From Bufo bufo (Eukaryota; Chordata; Amphibia; Anura; Bufonidae): 64,000 nucleotides of DNA. Shown here piece by piece: positions 52,615-62,735 of the stretch (positions within the stretch are counted from its first letter, which is position 1; each line of letters opens with the position of its first letter). Position numbers and translations under genes: made by a program. The stretch covers positions 109,385,295 through 109,449,294 of the forward strand of contig NC_053397.1 of the NCBI RefSeq assembly GCF_905171765.1. The letters are read 5' to 3'. The notes beneath the pieces are model-generated. The model did not search any database. It worked only from the letters and a program-made list of their open reading frames with translations, and was not told the DNA's origin.

Positions 52615-55600
52615 TTAAGCTGAATGTCCTCCTTCCTTCCCGACCCTCTTACCCCTCCCGGGGCTATCCTCTAAGGCGGCGCGTCCTCTTTTGAGAGAGA
52701 CGGTGGTGTACATTCCATCTGTCACCACCGCTCCCTCTTGCGTACCGCCCCTGTCTTTCTCAGTTCCAGGAATCAGATTTGCCTCCTCTTCTGGGGACCT
52801 TACATCCACACCAGAGAGGGGCACGGGGCCTCCTGGAAGCCCTCCCACCTTCGCCCCCGGTACCCCACTTCTTACCTCCTCCCCGCATGAAGAGGAGGCA
52901 GAGGTCTCATCCAAAGTGAGATACCGGTTGGAGAGCTCAAGAGGGGAGCCAGTTACGCCTTCCCTGGCTACTTTGGTCGGGCTCTTTTTTTTTGAGAACC
53001 GTTTCCGTCTATTGATATTAGACCCAGTCTCACTACCCTCTGCACTTTCGTAGTTTGAAGACTGGGTCTCATCGGCCCGGTCTAGTCTCCTGATCTCCAC
53101 ACTTAGCTCCCTGTCCCCTAGGGTCTCCGAACTACGGGAGCCCGCCACTTGGGGAGGGGCAGACATCACCCCATTTTGGTGGGGTTCCTTCTGTTCCCTC
53201 TCCGCCTGGCGCCTCTCCCTCCGCCTCTGCCGGGACGGACCGCTCTTGGTCTTCACTGACCCCTTAACTCGACTGTCTCCGTCAGCACCCGCCTCAGCCG
53301 AAGAGACCTCCCGGCCCACTCCTGCGTGAGCTCGGGCCGCATTGACCTCTGAGAGGGGACAGCGACTAAATGGGTGTCCGAGCACACCACACAAGTTGCA
53401 CCTAATTTCCACACAAGATGCGGCAAGGTGACCTGTCCCTCCACACAACGCGCACTTCTGCACTTGGCAGCTGGCGCTGAAGTGTGAAGGGCTGCCGCAC
53501 TTGTGACAGAGCTTAGGCTGCCCCCTGTAGAAAACGAGAATCCTATCCCGGCCGATGAAGGCAGAGGATGGAATGTGGGAAACCGTGCTTCCTAGACATT
53601 TCAACTTCACATTGAAAGTCCAGGCTCCCGACCAAATGCCAAATTCGTCCAGGTTTTTCGATGGTACACCCTGGACGTCCCCATACCTACTTAGCCACGT
53701 CAGAATATCAACGCAAGAAAGCGATTCATTACGGGTCAAAACGGTCACTTTCTTGACGTTGTTCTGCCGGGTTATCGCCTGAGCGAAAAAACCCTTCCAA
53801 TCCGGTAAGTTCTTCACCAGCTCATACCCGGACCAGAAAAGCTCTAGGCCCTCCGGCCGGGCAAAGCTGATATCAAACTCCCTGGAACCATAGGGATGTA
53901 TCAGGGCGAAGATGTCAGCCACCCTGAAACCCATCTCAAGCAGGAGCTCCACCACCCTCTTTCTCGTAGGGCAGGCATCATTGCTTCTCCACTTGAGACA
54001 GACTACATTCCGTCTGGTCCCAGGGCCGGTTGTGGGCAGGGACCAGGTGGTCTCGCCCCCCCTTTCCTCTCGGAAAGCTCGCAGGCCGTGCCTGTCTATC
54101 CATAAGGATAGGTCCACCTTCTCACCCTCTACTGTCATTGAACTCTCCCCCTTTTTCAGGGCCTCCAGGAGCCGCCGTTGCAAGTCACCAACCGCGACTC
54201 CTGGGAATGAGGAAGCCAACGAGGATAGCCCCTCCCCCCCCCACGGCCGCAGCCACACTGGCATAACTTCTGCCAGGTGTTACGGCCGCAGGAGGGGCAA
54301 CCGAACCGCCCCCCCCCCCACTACACTAGCACCAGACACCACACCGGACCCCTCCGGAGGGCGGACACCAAGAGCCGCAGCCATTGCTTTCTCAGCGACG
54401 GTCCGCTGACTCCCAGCATCCATCCCACCTTTGGGACCAGATGCAACACCTCCACCAACACCCCTACCACTACCCTGCTCACATGCACCCTTTCTCTCTG
54501 CTGGGACAGCTGGTGCAGCAGGTGCAACAGGTGTCATTTTACCTTTATTTTTTTTATTATTATTTGCCTTATTTTTTCCTCTACTATGCTCCTTGCCACC
54601 CTCATTGCCACTGGTCAAGCCCCCCCCCTGCTGCCCTTGAGACCTGGGCAGTGATCATCACACTCCTCCCCTCCCCAGCACTTAATTCAGCGCTGGAGGA
54701 GGAGGCGGAGACAGAGGGGGCGTGTCCAGTGGCAATGTACATGGCCACCTGTTCTGGTGCAACACAACCTTTCTTAGTGGACCGGAGCACCGTAGTCATA
54801 TCCTCCCCGGCAGCTCCGGCCCCCGGCTCTTCAATACGCAGGCGCTTACTGCCTGCATCTGTACTCCCAGCTTCGGGAGCGCGTCCAGACACACCCCTGG
54901 CCACGCCTCTTTCTTCATTCACCGCCGCCGCCTCCCTTGATCCCCGCTGCACGTTGGCAGCTGCAGGCGGGGACCCAGAACTATCACCGCCGTGGGTAGG
55001 AGGGACGGTGACCTCATCGTCACACCGCTCCAGCACCACCCCACATACCTGAACGGCAGGCAGGGCGGTAGCCAGAGCAGTGGACGGAGCGGCTGGCAGA
55101 GTGGTGGGCGGGGCCTCCCGATGTTTTTGCCCGCCCCCTCCACTTTCAACAGATGACTGCCGGATCCTGCTTTCTGCCGGCACCTCCTCCCTGCCTCCGC
55201 ATGCAGGGACGGCGTCCGGCGCCATTTTGGGCTGCACAATCTCCCCGCTCCTCCGCTCAGGCACCACCTCAGATGCCGAGCCAGGGAGTTTAGCGGGATA
55301 CACGCCTGGTGAAGACTTTTCAGCCTCCACCAAGCGTGTATAGACATAACGTGTCTGGATGTTTTTTTTTTCCTTCTTGCTCTTCCTCTTTTTCTTGCCA
55401 CTGCTCTCGTCCTCATCCAGCAGGTCTTCTCCAAACGCAAAACCCTGAAAGTCTACCACAGGCGACTCCAACATTTTGATCTCTCTCAGTAGACCACCAT
55501 CTTCATCGCTTCCCTCCATAGCTGACTCCGCATCCGAAGATGGCAACGCTGGTAACTGCACTTGCTCCTGTTCGGGCGGAATGCCACTATATGCCTCCAT

Positions 55601-56227
55601 TACTGGGGTTACCGGGAGGGCTGGTTCAGACTGCGAGGTTTGGGGCCCTGCCTGGGATGCCAGAGATTCGGAGTCTTCCAACTCCTCCACCTCGCTCTCC
55701 GCACCCCCGCACGGCTCCCCTCTCCTCGCAGCCTCCATCTCCTTAAATCGCTCCCCATTTAGCAACTTTTCTCTGAAGGGCCCACTGCCCTCCAGCAACT
55801 GGTCTTGCCGCTTCAGGGAGGCCTCCAGGTCCTCTTTAAGTACCCCAATTTTCTCCCTGAGGGGGGGCCTCTTTGACCTGGAGGAGATAGTGGACCTGGC
55901 CCTCGTCTCCTTTAGATCCTTTCTTACGGCTTTGAGGTGCCGTCCCAGCTCATCGTATTCTCGCAGGTGTGCAGCTATACGAGAGCTGTAGGTGAGGGTA
56001 CTCTCTCCCTCCCACCGAGACCCCCAACCTACCTGGGACGACACCTCTCGGCTTCCTGCTGGTAGTCTTTTTCCTCCTGATGTCCTCGGGTCCTCAGGGG
56101 GGACTTGGCTACCACCGCGTCCAGATGTTTTCACCCCCTCGCCGCCATCGCTCAGAGTCGGTCGCCGCCCGTCCATACTCCCCTCCGACCCACGCCGGGG
56201 AGCAGGGGCACCCTTCCGGGAGCTCAT
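52615..56227 (-). pseudogene. LINE E ORF1, diverged N-terminal half joined to a common C-terminal half
   Basis: The ATG is at 56227 (MSSRKGAP). The first part is open to 54602 but differs widely from copies A-C in sequence while keeping the plan: coiled coil, EDSES acidic region, KKKRKSKKEKKN and RLRIEEPGAGAAG. From about 54,260 to 52,615 it is close to the others, with WIDRHGLRAF and three CCHC knuckles. Frame breaks coincide with C-runs near 54,620-54,628, 54,309-54,319 and 54,234-54,242. The shift from diverged to similar sequence lies around 54,300-54,420. Confidence 0.87.
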
Positions 56228-56424
56228 GGCCACAGGACCCCACCAGCTCCCTAGGGAGAGGCAGGGCCTGGGCTGGGGGAAAAGGTGTCACACTCCCCCG
56301 CAAGCCTGGAACTCCTCCTGGGGAGCAGATGGTAGGAAACTCCCCGGAGAGGCCTGTGCTGTGGAGGTTCAGGAGCTGCAGCAGACACACCCTTTCACCT
56401 CAGCTGCAGACACCAGACACACCC
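56228..56424 (-). other. LINE E 5' UTR
   Basis: The leader is homologous to the others but more diverged, like the adjacent ORF1 N-terminal half. The end of the element is set by the start of minisatellite sequence at 56,425. Confidence 0.72.
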
Positions 56425-56815
56425 AAGCCTGAATCTCTGCTATGGGACCTCTCTCCTCTGTCTGGGTGCCGGGGCCTAAAAATATCTGACAATGGCCTGT
56501 TCCAGTGGTGGGTGACATGAAGCCTGATTCTCTGCTATGACATGAAGCCTGATTCTCTGCTATGGGACCTCTCTCCTCTGTCTGGGTGCCGGGGCCTAAA
56601 AATATCTGACAATGGTCTGTTCCAGTGGTGGGTGACATGAAGCATGATTCTCTGCTATGACATGAAGCCTGATTCTCTGCTATGGGACCTCTCTCCTCTG
56701 TCTGGGTGCCGGGGCCTAAAAATATCTGACAATGGCCTGTTCCAGTGGTGGGTGACATGAAGCATGATTCTGTGCTATGACATGAAGCCTGATTCTCTGC
56801 TATGGGACCTCTCTC
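56425..56815. repeat. 120-bp minisatellite of the hAT transposon
   Basis: The anchor GATTCTCTGCTATGGGACC recurs at 56,431, 56,551, 56,671 and 56,791, exactly 120 bp apart. Each unit contains a second partial motif (CTCTGCTATGACATGAAG). The last unit ends at 56,815, where unique hAT sequence starts. The LINE target segment is part of each unit. Confidence 0.95.
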
Positions 56816-57101
56816 CAATTGATAATGGTTAATTTTTATTTATTTTATTTTTATTTTTATTCATTTCCCTATCCACATTTGTTTGCAGGGGATTTACCTA
56901 CATTTTGCTGCCTTTTGCAGCCCTCTAGCCCTTTCCTGGGCTGTTTAACAGCCTTTTTAGTGCCGAAAAGTTCGGGTCCCCATTGAACCCAATGGGGTTC
57001 GGGTTCGGGACGAAGTTCGGGTCGAGTTCGGATCCCGAACATTTCCGGGAAGTTCAGCCGAACTTCTCGAACCCGAACATCCATGTGATCGCTCAACTCT
57101 A
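56816..57101 (-). mobile_element. Terminal segment of a hAT DNA transposon
   Basis: On the minus strand it starts TAGAGTTGAGCG at 57101, a hAT-like TIR. It continues through a subterminal zone packed with TTCGGG/CCCGAA motifs in both orientations (about 56,960-57,085), typical of transposase-binding subterminal repeats, then an AT-rich stretch and the minisatellite. The other end is not in the window and should lie left of position 1. An 8-bp target duplication would begin at 57102 (CTAATAAC). I recall similar sequence from frog genomes, but the family name is not certain. Confidence 0.75.
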
Positions 57102-57295
57102 CTAATAACATGATATTCCAGAATTAGTTACTATTAGACTGACTTACCCCATATTTAATAAGATTCAGCCCTTAGCAACCAGTCTGCATAAAACTGCAAT
57201 TTCACTATTCAGTTAAGATGGCCACCACTGCCCTCACCCTGAGGCTAATCCCGCCTGCCCTCACTAGCCAGTAACAATAGCCCCCAAAAAGTGTC
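57102..57295. other. Sequence between the hAT end and a solo LTR
   Basis: 194 bp with no ORF or repeat that I recognise. It is the target of both neighbours. The last five bases (GTGTC, 57291-57295) are the duplication of the solo LTR. Confidence 0.6.
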
Positions 57296-58132
57296 TGTAA
57301 CGGTCCGTTTCAGCAGACAAGGGGTTAAAATCCGTTTAGGCGATAAGCCCCTTTCTGAGAGACAGGCACAGCTACTGCAGGATACACCAAACTCCCGAAC
57401 TGGATACAAAGTAGCACTCCAAACTGGAACCTCACGAATAGCTGCTAGCAGACGAACAGGAATCAGCTTACACTCCTGGCAATCAATCTCTAAACAGCAT
57501 ACAGCGGATCCCCCCAATAACGAGACAAGGCTCCGTGTTGAGGGTCAAGCAGTGGTCTGACTGTACTTCACGTACAGCCTCTTTTATTCATAAACCACAA
57601 ACATAGTACTGCCCACAGGGGTTTGAAATACAACCAATCAGTAATTTACAACACATACAATGTAACTACAGCAACCAATCGTTCACGCCCCCAGAGGACC
57701 AGAATGAAGACTGTGACATAGGACAACATATCCCCACAATGCATCATGGTCTCCTCCTCTCTGTCCCGGAGACCACCTGAGGAGCAATCCAATTATCTCT
57801 GAGGACAAAGGGAGATCGCCAATACACATGTGAGGACAACAGAACAGACATCACCATTTAAACACACAATGGCACAATAGAAACACACCCAGCATTTTCC
57901 TCCCAAGCTGACAAGTTACACTTATTATAAATTGTTACAACTGTGGCCACTTCGTTTACATTGGCCATACATATAACTTACATCAATTTAAACAGTATAA
58001 CTTGGGGACAAACCTATCCAAAATTCACTTGAATAGGTTCAGGGGTTTAAAAGTATATGGCCCATAATCCAGGGGCAAGAGGCCAGCAGCCAGTCCTCTC
58101 CAAAACCCAGTGGCGAGGTTGGTTTCGCCACA
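57296..58132 (-). mobile_element. Solo LTR, 837 bp
   Basis: Begins TGTAACGG and ends TTCGCCACA on the plus strand, flanked by GTGTC on both sides (57291-57295, 58133-58137), a 5-bp TSD. AATAAA on the minus strand at about 57,587-57,582 gives the orientation. No internal region is present, so it probably arose by LTR-LTR recombination. It is unrelated in sequence to the LTR at 24,121. Confidence 0.85.
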
Positions 58133-58137
58133 GTGTC

Positions 58138-59012
58138 AGTAACCAGAGCCCTCCCCCCTAAAGGGTTAATCTCCTGCAGCACAAAGGGGTCCTCTTACCA
58201 CATGTTGCTTTCATTTATATACTGAGCAGACTGCAGATCTCCCTTCCCTGGTCTGCGCTGCTTCGACTCTACTTCTCCAGCTCTGCTGAGTGAGGAAGCG
58301 TCTGCCAAGCGCAGGGACAGGGAGAAGTGCACACAGCCCAGGCACTGTTATCAGCTGCTGGGGAGGACCTGGCTTTAATCATTTACTTACAGTCCCTGGC
58401 TGTCAGTAATCTGACCTTGCACGCAGCCTGCTTCTGCATCCTCAGTCCTTCAACAGATAGACAGTTATATGACAGTTATACTTTAAGAAATACGCCACTT
58501 CAGATGAATACAAAGCTGGGGATTCTGTGGGGCCCATTACCCCCCAATTAAATAATCTTCTGGTCCCTCTGGGAGATATTTCAGAGGAAACACCGCTACT
58601 AGTACTAGAGACAATGTTACCACTACTGGGCCGAGGCACAGAAACTTTAATATCACATACCTCGACCCTTGGAACCATTATCTCTGTCTCTGCAGTCTTT
58701 CTTTTGTCCTGAAGCTTGTCCTGCAGCTAGCACAGCAGCTTGACTCGCTGCCATGAATTCACCTGTTGCTTGTTCAGCAGCAGGCCTTTCCTGGGTATTG
58801 ATAAATATTTTCTAACGATGAGCCCAGAGAGGATCCCAGGCTGGTTGTCCTCCCAGAACCTCTCCGGACCCCACCCGATACACTATTGGGTTCTCTCCAG
58901 GGATCGCGACTGCTCCTTGTCGCAGGACCTCTTCTGCCTGCAGTGCTTGCGGCCGCTCGCTACGGGGTTCTCTGAATCTTCTCCCAGCCCGTAGGCATCC
59001 TATCTCCAGTCT
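58138..59012. other. Unassigned 875 bp
   Basis: GC-moderate sequence. The short minus-strand frame 58,678-58,442 has no family I recognise. It may be the degraded remainder of another element interrupting the hAT transposase below. Nothing else is supported. Confidence 0.4.
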
Positions 59013-60617
59013 CTAACAGCGTTGGGATGTCGAGACTTGAGTCTCAAAGCTCAGGGGCCATTTGCTGGGCTCCACCATGGCTGCCGGCACATGTTGAGGC
59101 ACGTTGGTAGCCTCCCGCTCCTCTCTCAGAGCTTCAGGACACAAGCAGAAACACAGCTCCTCCCACTGGCCCACCTTCTGTTCTACATGTGTGTGCAGGG
59201 CTGGTACTGCCTTTTTAGCAAAGAAATTACGGTTTGGGACTCTCCACCTCGGCTTGGTACAAGCCATCAGTTCTCTGAAAGGTGCAGAGTCCACCACTTG
59301 GAAAGGAAGGGACTGCAGCACCAGCAACTTAGACAAGAGCACATTCACCTTCTGCGCCGTTGGATGAGTGCACGCATACTGTTGTCTTTTGGCAATCGCT
59401 TCGGTGGTCGATTGCTGGCAAAATTACTGACAAGGAGTAGTAGTAGGAGGAGCAGGAGCATCAGGACCAGCAGATTATGGGAATGACAGACAGCTCCCTT
59501 CGGCTGAGGGGGTGGACCCTTGACTGCCTGAAATCGGGTGCGTGCCACAAGGTGATGCAGGTTGCTGCGGCAGGCTGGACCACCACATTGGAGCCACGGT
59601 TCTCCCAGGCCACTTTATGGTGACGCTGTATATGTTGATGCAGGGCCGTGGTGCCAACATTGGCACCCTGGCCATGCTTCACCTTCTGCCCACAGATTCT
59701 ACATATGGCCATGTTCACTTCCTCTGGCGGCTTAACAAAAAACTGCCACACCACTGAGTAGGTGATTTTACCCCCAACACTACACACTGACTGCTACCGC
59801 CGCTGCGTCCGTGAACCCGTACACCACTACTTTCCGAGCAGGTAGGCTCCTGCAAAGCGGGTGGTCTACCCTGGGCACGTTTGGCTTCCAACCTCCCACT
59901 GCTGCCACCCTGCTGACTCCCAGCCACACTACTGACTTGCTGGCTCCGCCGCTGCCTCATGGGCAAGCTGCTACCCTCTACTTCCAATGATGATAAAGTC
60001 CCTAATTCACCCAGCTGCCAAGTGCGATCAGCTACATCATCATCATCATTGAGTACTGTCTGCACCTCACTGATGTCCTCCTCAACGGTCTCTGGGTCAG
60101 GAGCCTCAAAGCTTGCAACACCAGCTTCCACACCACTCTGCTTATCACTACTTGCCCGCCTAGCGGAGGAAGAAGCGGATGTCTCCTCCAAATCTTGGCT
60201 GGCCAGTAGCTGCTGACTGTCCTCTACTATCTTGTTCTTGCTATAGAGTGGGGCTGAGCCCACAGCATATAATACTTGTCTGGCTGAGGAAACAGAAAAG
60301 GACAGAGGCAGGTTGAGGACAGGTGAGGGCACAGGGCCTGCTCCTGGGCCATGCCAACTAAGGATTGTGTCTGTCAAACCCACCAACTCTTGGCTTGGGA
60401 TGTCTGATGTTACTTGGGACGAAGTGGATGACCAAGTCAACCATTCAAGAAGAGCTCGGTTGCTAGTCAAGACACGACTGCTAGATGACACCGGGAGCTC
60501 AGGCCTCTTGCTGCGACTCCTGCTGCCACGACCCCTAACTCTGCTGCGACCTGTGCCAGAAACATTTAGGCCTCTGCCACTCCCCTGTGCAGGGCATGTC
60601 ACTTGTCTGTCTGACAT
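59013..60617 (-). pseudogene. hAT transposase remnant with BED zinc finger
   Basis: The start at 60617 (MSDRQV) opens a Ser/Arg/Gly-rich N-terminal region of about 290 residues. A frame break near 59,750 precedes a BED-type finger (MAICRICGQKV...HQHIQRHH, about 59,710-59,610). Further frame changes near 59,480 and 59,350 lead to NVLLSKLLVLQSLPFQVVDSAPFRELM and PRWRVPNRNFF (59,345-59,230), the region that follows the finger in ZBED-like hAT transposases. The RNase H-like catalytic core and dimerisation domain are missing, since similarity ends at 59,013. It is therefore truncated and frameshifted. It could have belonged to the same family as the minisatellite-bearing hAT, but nothing here proves it. 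Confidence 0.78.
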
Positions 60618-60689
60618 ACTGTTAGATCAAATAAATAAATAAAAAGGTAATTAAAACTCCCCAAAAAAGTCAGTAATTTTCTCACTTCA

Positions 60690-61345
60690 CCACACAACGA
60701 CAAATAAGCCCTTTTTTTCCACTAATACATGCCAAAAAGGAATGTAATTTTCTCACTTTATCACACAATGGCAAATACTTTTTTCGTGCCACTAACACAC
60801 CAAAAAAGGGCTTTAGAAAATATGACTGCACCGCTGAACGGCAGATATATTTTTTCTTTGCCACTAATTCACAACAAAAAGGTCTTTAGAACATATAACT
60901 GCACTGCTAAACGGCAAATAGGCCCTTATATTTTTCCACTTATACACTTTGCAAAAGGGCTTTAGAACATATAACTGCACCGCTGAACGGCAAATATATT
61001 TTCCTTTTTTTCACTTATACACTCCACAAAAGGCTTTAGAACATATAGCTGCACCGCTGATTGGCAAATATATTTTTCTTTTTTCCACTTATACACTCCA
61101 CAAAAGTCTTTAGAACATATAACTGCACTGCTGAATGGCAAATAGGCCCTTATTTTTTTCCACCTATACACGACACAAACGGTTTTAGAACATATAACTA
61201 CACCGCTGAACGTCAAATATATTTTTCTTTTTTCCACTTATACACTCCACAAAAGGCTTTAGAACAAATAACTGCAATGCTGAACGGCAAATATATTTTT
61301 CTTTTGCATTAATACACAACAAAAAGGGCTTTAGAACATATAACT
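60690..61345. repeat. Tandem repeat of about 75 bp upstream of the hAT transposase
   Basis: Nine anchors of the GCTGAACGGCAAATA type occur at about 60,695, 60,767, 60,833, 60,906, 60,983, 61,056, 61,131, 61,206 and 61,281. Spacing is 66-77 bp, settling at 73-77 in the later units. Each unit has CACTTATACACTCCACAAAA and CTTTAGAACATATAACTGCA. They precede the transposase on its coding strand and may be subterminal repeats of that transposon. The array ends where the CR1 fragment begins. Confidence 0.88.
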
Positions 61346-62315
61346 GTCTATAGACCTTACTTTACCTATTAAACTTCTATGAGGGACATTATCAAAAGCC
61401 TTGGCAAAATCCAGAAACAATAAATCCACAGCCAACCCTCTGTCTAGGTTTCTACTCACCTCATCATAAAAACAAATCAGTTTAGTCTGACAACTTCTGT
61501 CCTTGGTAAACCCATTCTTGTTATCATTTATGATATTATTAACAGTCACATACTCCTGTATATAGTCCCTTAAAAGTCCTTCAAACATTTTTCCCACAAC
61601 AGAAGTTAAACTAACTGGTGTATAATTACCTGTGGAGGACGTAGATCCTTTTTTGAATATGGGCACCACATTTGTCTTGCGCCAATCACTTGGCACTGTA
61701 CCAGTACCTAGAGAGTCTTTAAAAATTATAAACAGGGGCACATCAATAATCTAACTCTGCTCTTTAAGAACTCTTGGATGTAATCCATCTGGAGCCGGAG
61801 CCTTGTACGCATTTACCTTATTTAACTTAGCTTGGAGCATATCTACAGTTAGCCAATTGAGTATATTACTGGATGTACTAATAGCCCAAGCACAACAGAT
61901 ATCAGCTCCTTTCTCTTCTTTTGTATATACAGAGCTAAAAAAAAACATTTAGTAACTGCCTTTTCCTTATCTTCAGTGAATAACCCCCCTTTACCATTAT
62001 TTAGGGGCCCTACCTGCTCAGACCTTAATTTTTTAGCATTTATATATTTTAATAATTTTTGGGGATTTGTTTTGCTCTCTTTTGCCCCCTGTTGTTTGTT
62101 TGGTATTTTTGCAAATTTTATATCCTTTTTACAGATTTTATTAAGCCCTTTGTAAACTTCAAAGGCTACAGCTGACCCCTCAGATTTATTTATTTTTAAA
62201 TGCTTTTTTTGTCATTTATTGCCCTTTTTACAGTAGCTATAAGCCATGGAGAGTTTAATTTTAGCTCTTCATACTTGTTACCTAAAGGAATAATATTTTT
62301 TGTGCAATTACTCAT
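61346..62315 (-). pseudogene. CR1-type LINE reverse transcriptase fragment, old
   Basis: Minus-strand coding can be followed from CTKNIIPLGNKYEEL (about 62,300) through NPQKLLKYINAKKLRSEQ, SSVYTKEE, KAPAPDGLHPRVLKE, VVPIFKKGS, NGFTKDRSCQTKL and FLDFAKAFDNVPHRSLIGKV, ending before the catalytic FADD motif. A stop lies near 61,751 and frame changes occur further upstream. It is a different and more decayed subfamily than the CR1 at 20,447. The 3' end joins the 75-bp repeat, so it probably inserted into it. Confidence 0.82.
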
Positions 62316-62334
62316 ACAGTGTTATTATTTTTTT

Positions 62335-62620
62335 TGTTTATCTAGGGATTAGCTAGGACTGCTGGTGGCCTGCACGATGATGTGCACGTCCATATACTGT
62401 ATGAGAAAAGGTGGTTGAGTGGCACTCCTTTATATGGTAGGCGGTGCTCAGTGGTAAAGGTGCATATAATTTGTATAAAGAAACCTCGGCACTCTATAGC
62501 TGCTTTTAAGTTGCTTGTTTTATTTCATTATATATCTTTTTTGATTTTTATATATCCATCCAAAAATTAGCCACTGGCCAATGTTTTGGTCTAGTCTTAG
62601 ACCTTGTTCAAGGCCTTAGT
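62335..62620 (-). other. Possible degenerate Penelope-type terminal remnant
   Basis: On the minus strand 62,615-62,568 reads CCUUGAAC, AAGGUCU, loop, AGACC, AAAACAUUGGCC, which has the order of a hammerhead core with a 5-bp stem II. Both conserved boxes are altered (CUUGAAC for CUGAUGA, AAAA for GAAA). It might be a decayed relative of the motif at 11,244. The evidence is weak. Confidence 0.25.
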
Positions 62621-62626
62621 CTTCAT

Positions 62627-62680
62627 AGTAAGGAGTCTCTGGGATGGTGTGTGATCACACCATCCCAGAGACTCCTTACT
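62627..62680. repeat. Perfect 24-bp inverted repeat (hairpin)
   Basis: Arms 62627-62650 and 62657-62680 are perfect complements around a 6-nt spacer. The right arm is followed by short direct repeats of TTACTAGTGCTTAG (62,676-62,735). Confidence 0.85.
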
Positions 62681-62735
62681 AGTGCTTAGGTCCTCTTACT
62701 AGTGCTTAGACTCCTTACTAGTGCTTAGGTCCTCT

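Larger units (their letters stand above)
48329..56424 (-). mobile_element. Tx1-like LINE copy E, full length, uninterrupted, chimeric ORF1
   Basis: 8,096 bp from the conserved leader to the A-rich tail. The left flank is 48,308-48,328 and the right flank 56,425-56,447, both minisatellite. Beyond the right flank the minisatellite runs on into the hAT terminus, so E inserted directly into the DNA transposon. Its ORF2 and ORF1 C-terminal half resemble the other copies closely, while its ORF1 N-terminal half and leader are diverged. Confidence 0.92.

Noticed and set aside
56425..56815. CRISPR array.
   Set aside because: It is a uniform tandem repeat without distinct spacers, and the context is eukaryotic transposons.
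56369..56818. A 149-codon minus-strand frame with an internally repeated peptide.
   Set aside because: The 120-bp repeat length is a multiple of three, so the minisatellite reads through as a repetitive frame. It is not a gene.
57245..57560. A pair of opposed ~90-codon frames.
   Set aside because: They overlap each other inside or across the solo LTR and have no recognisable domain.
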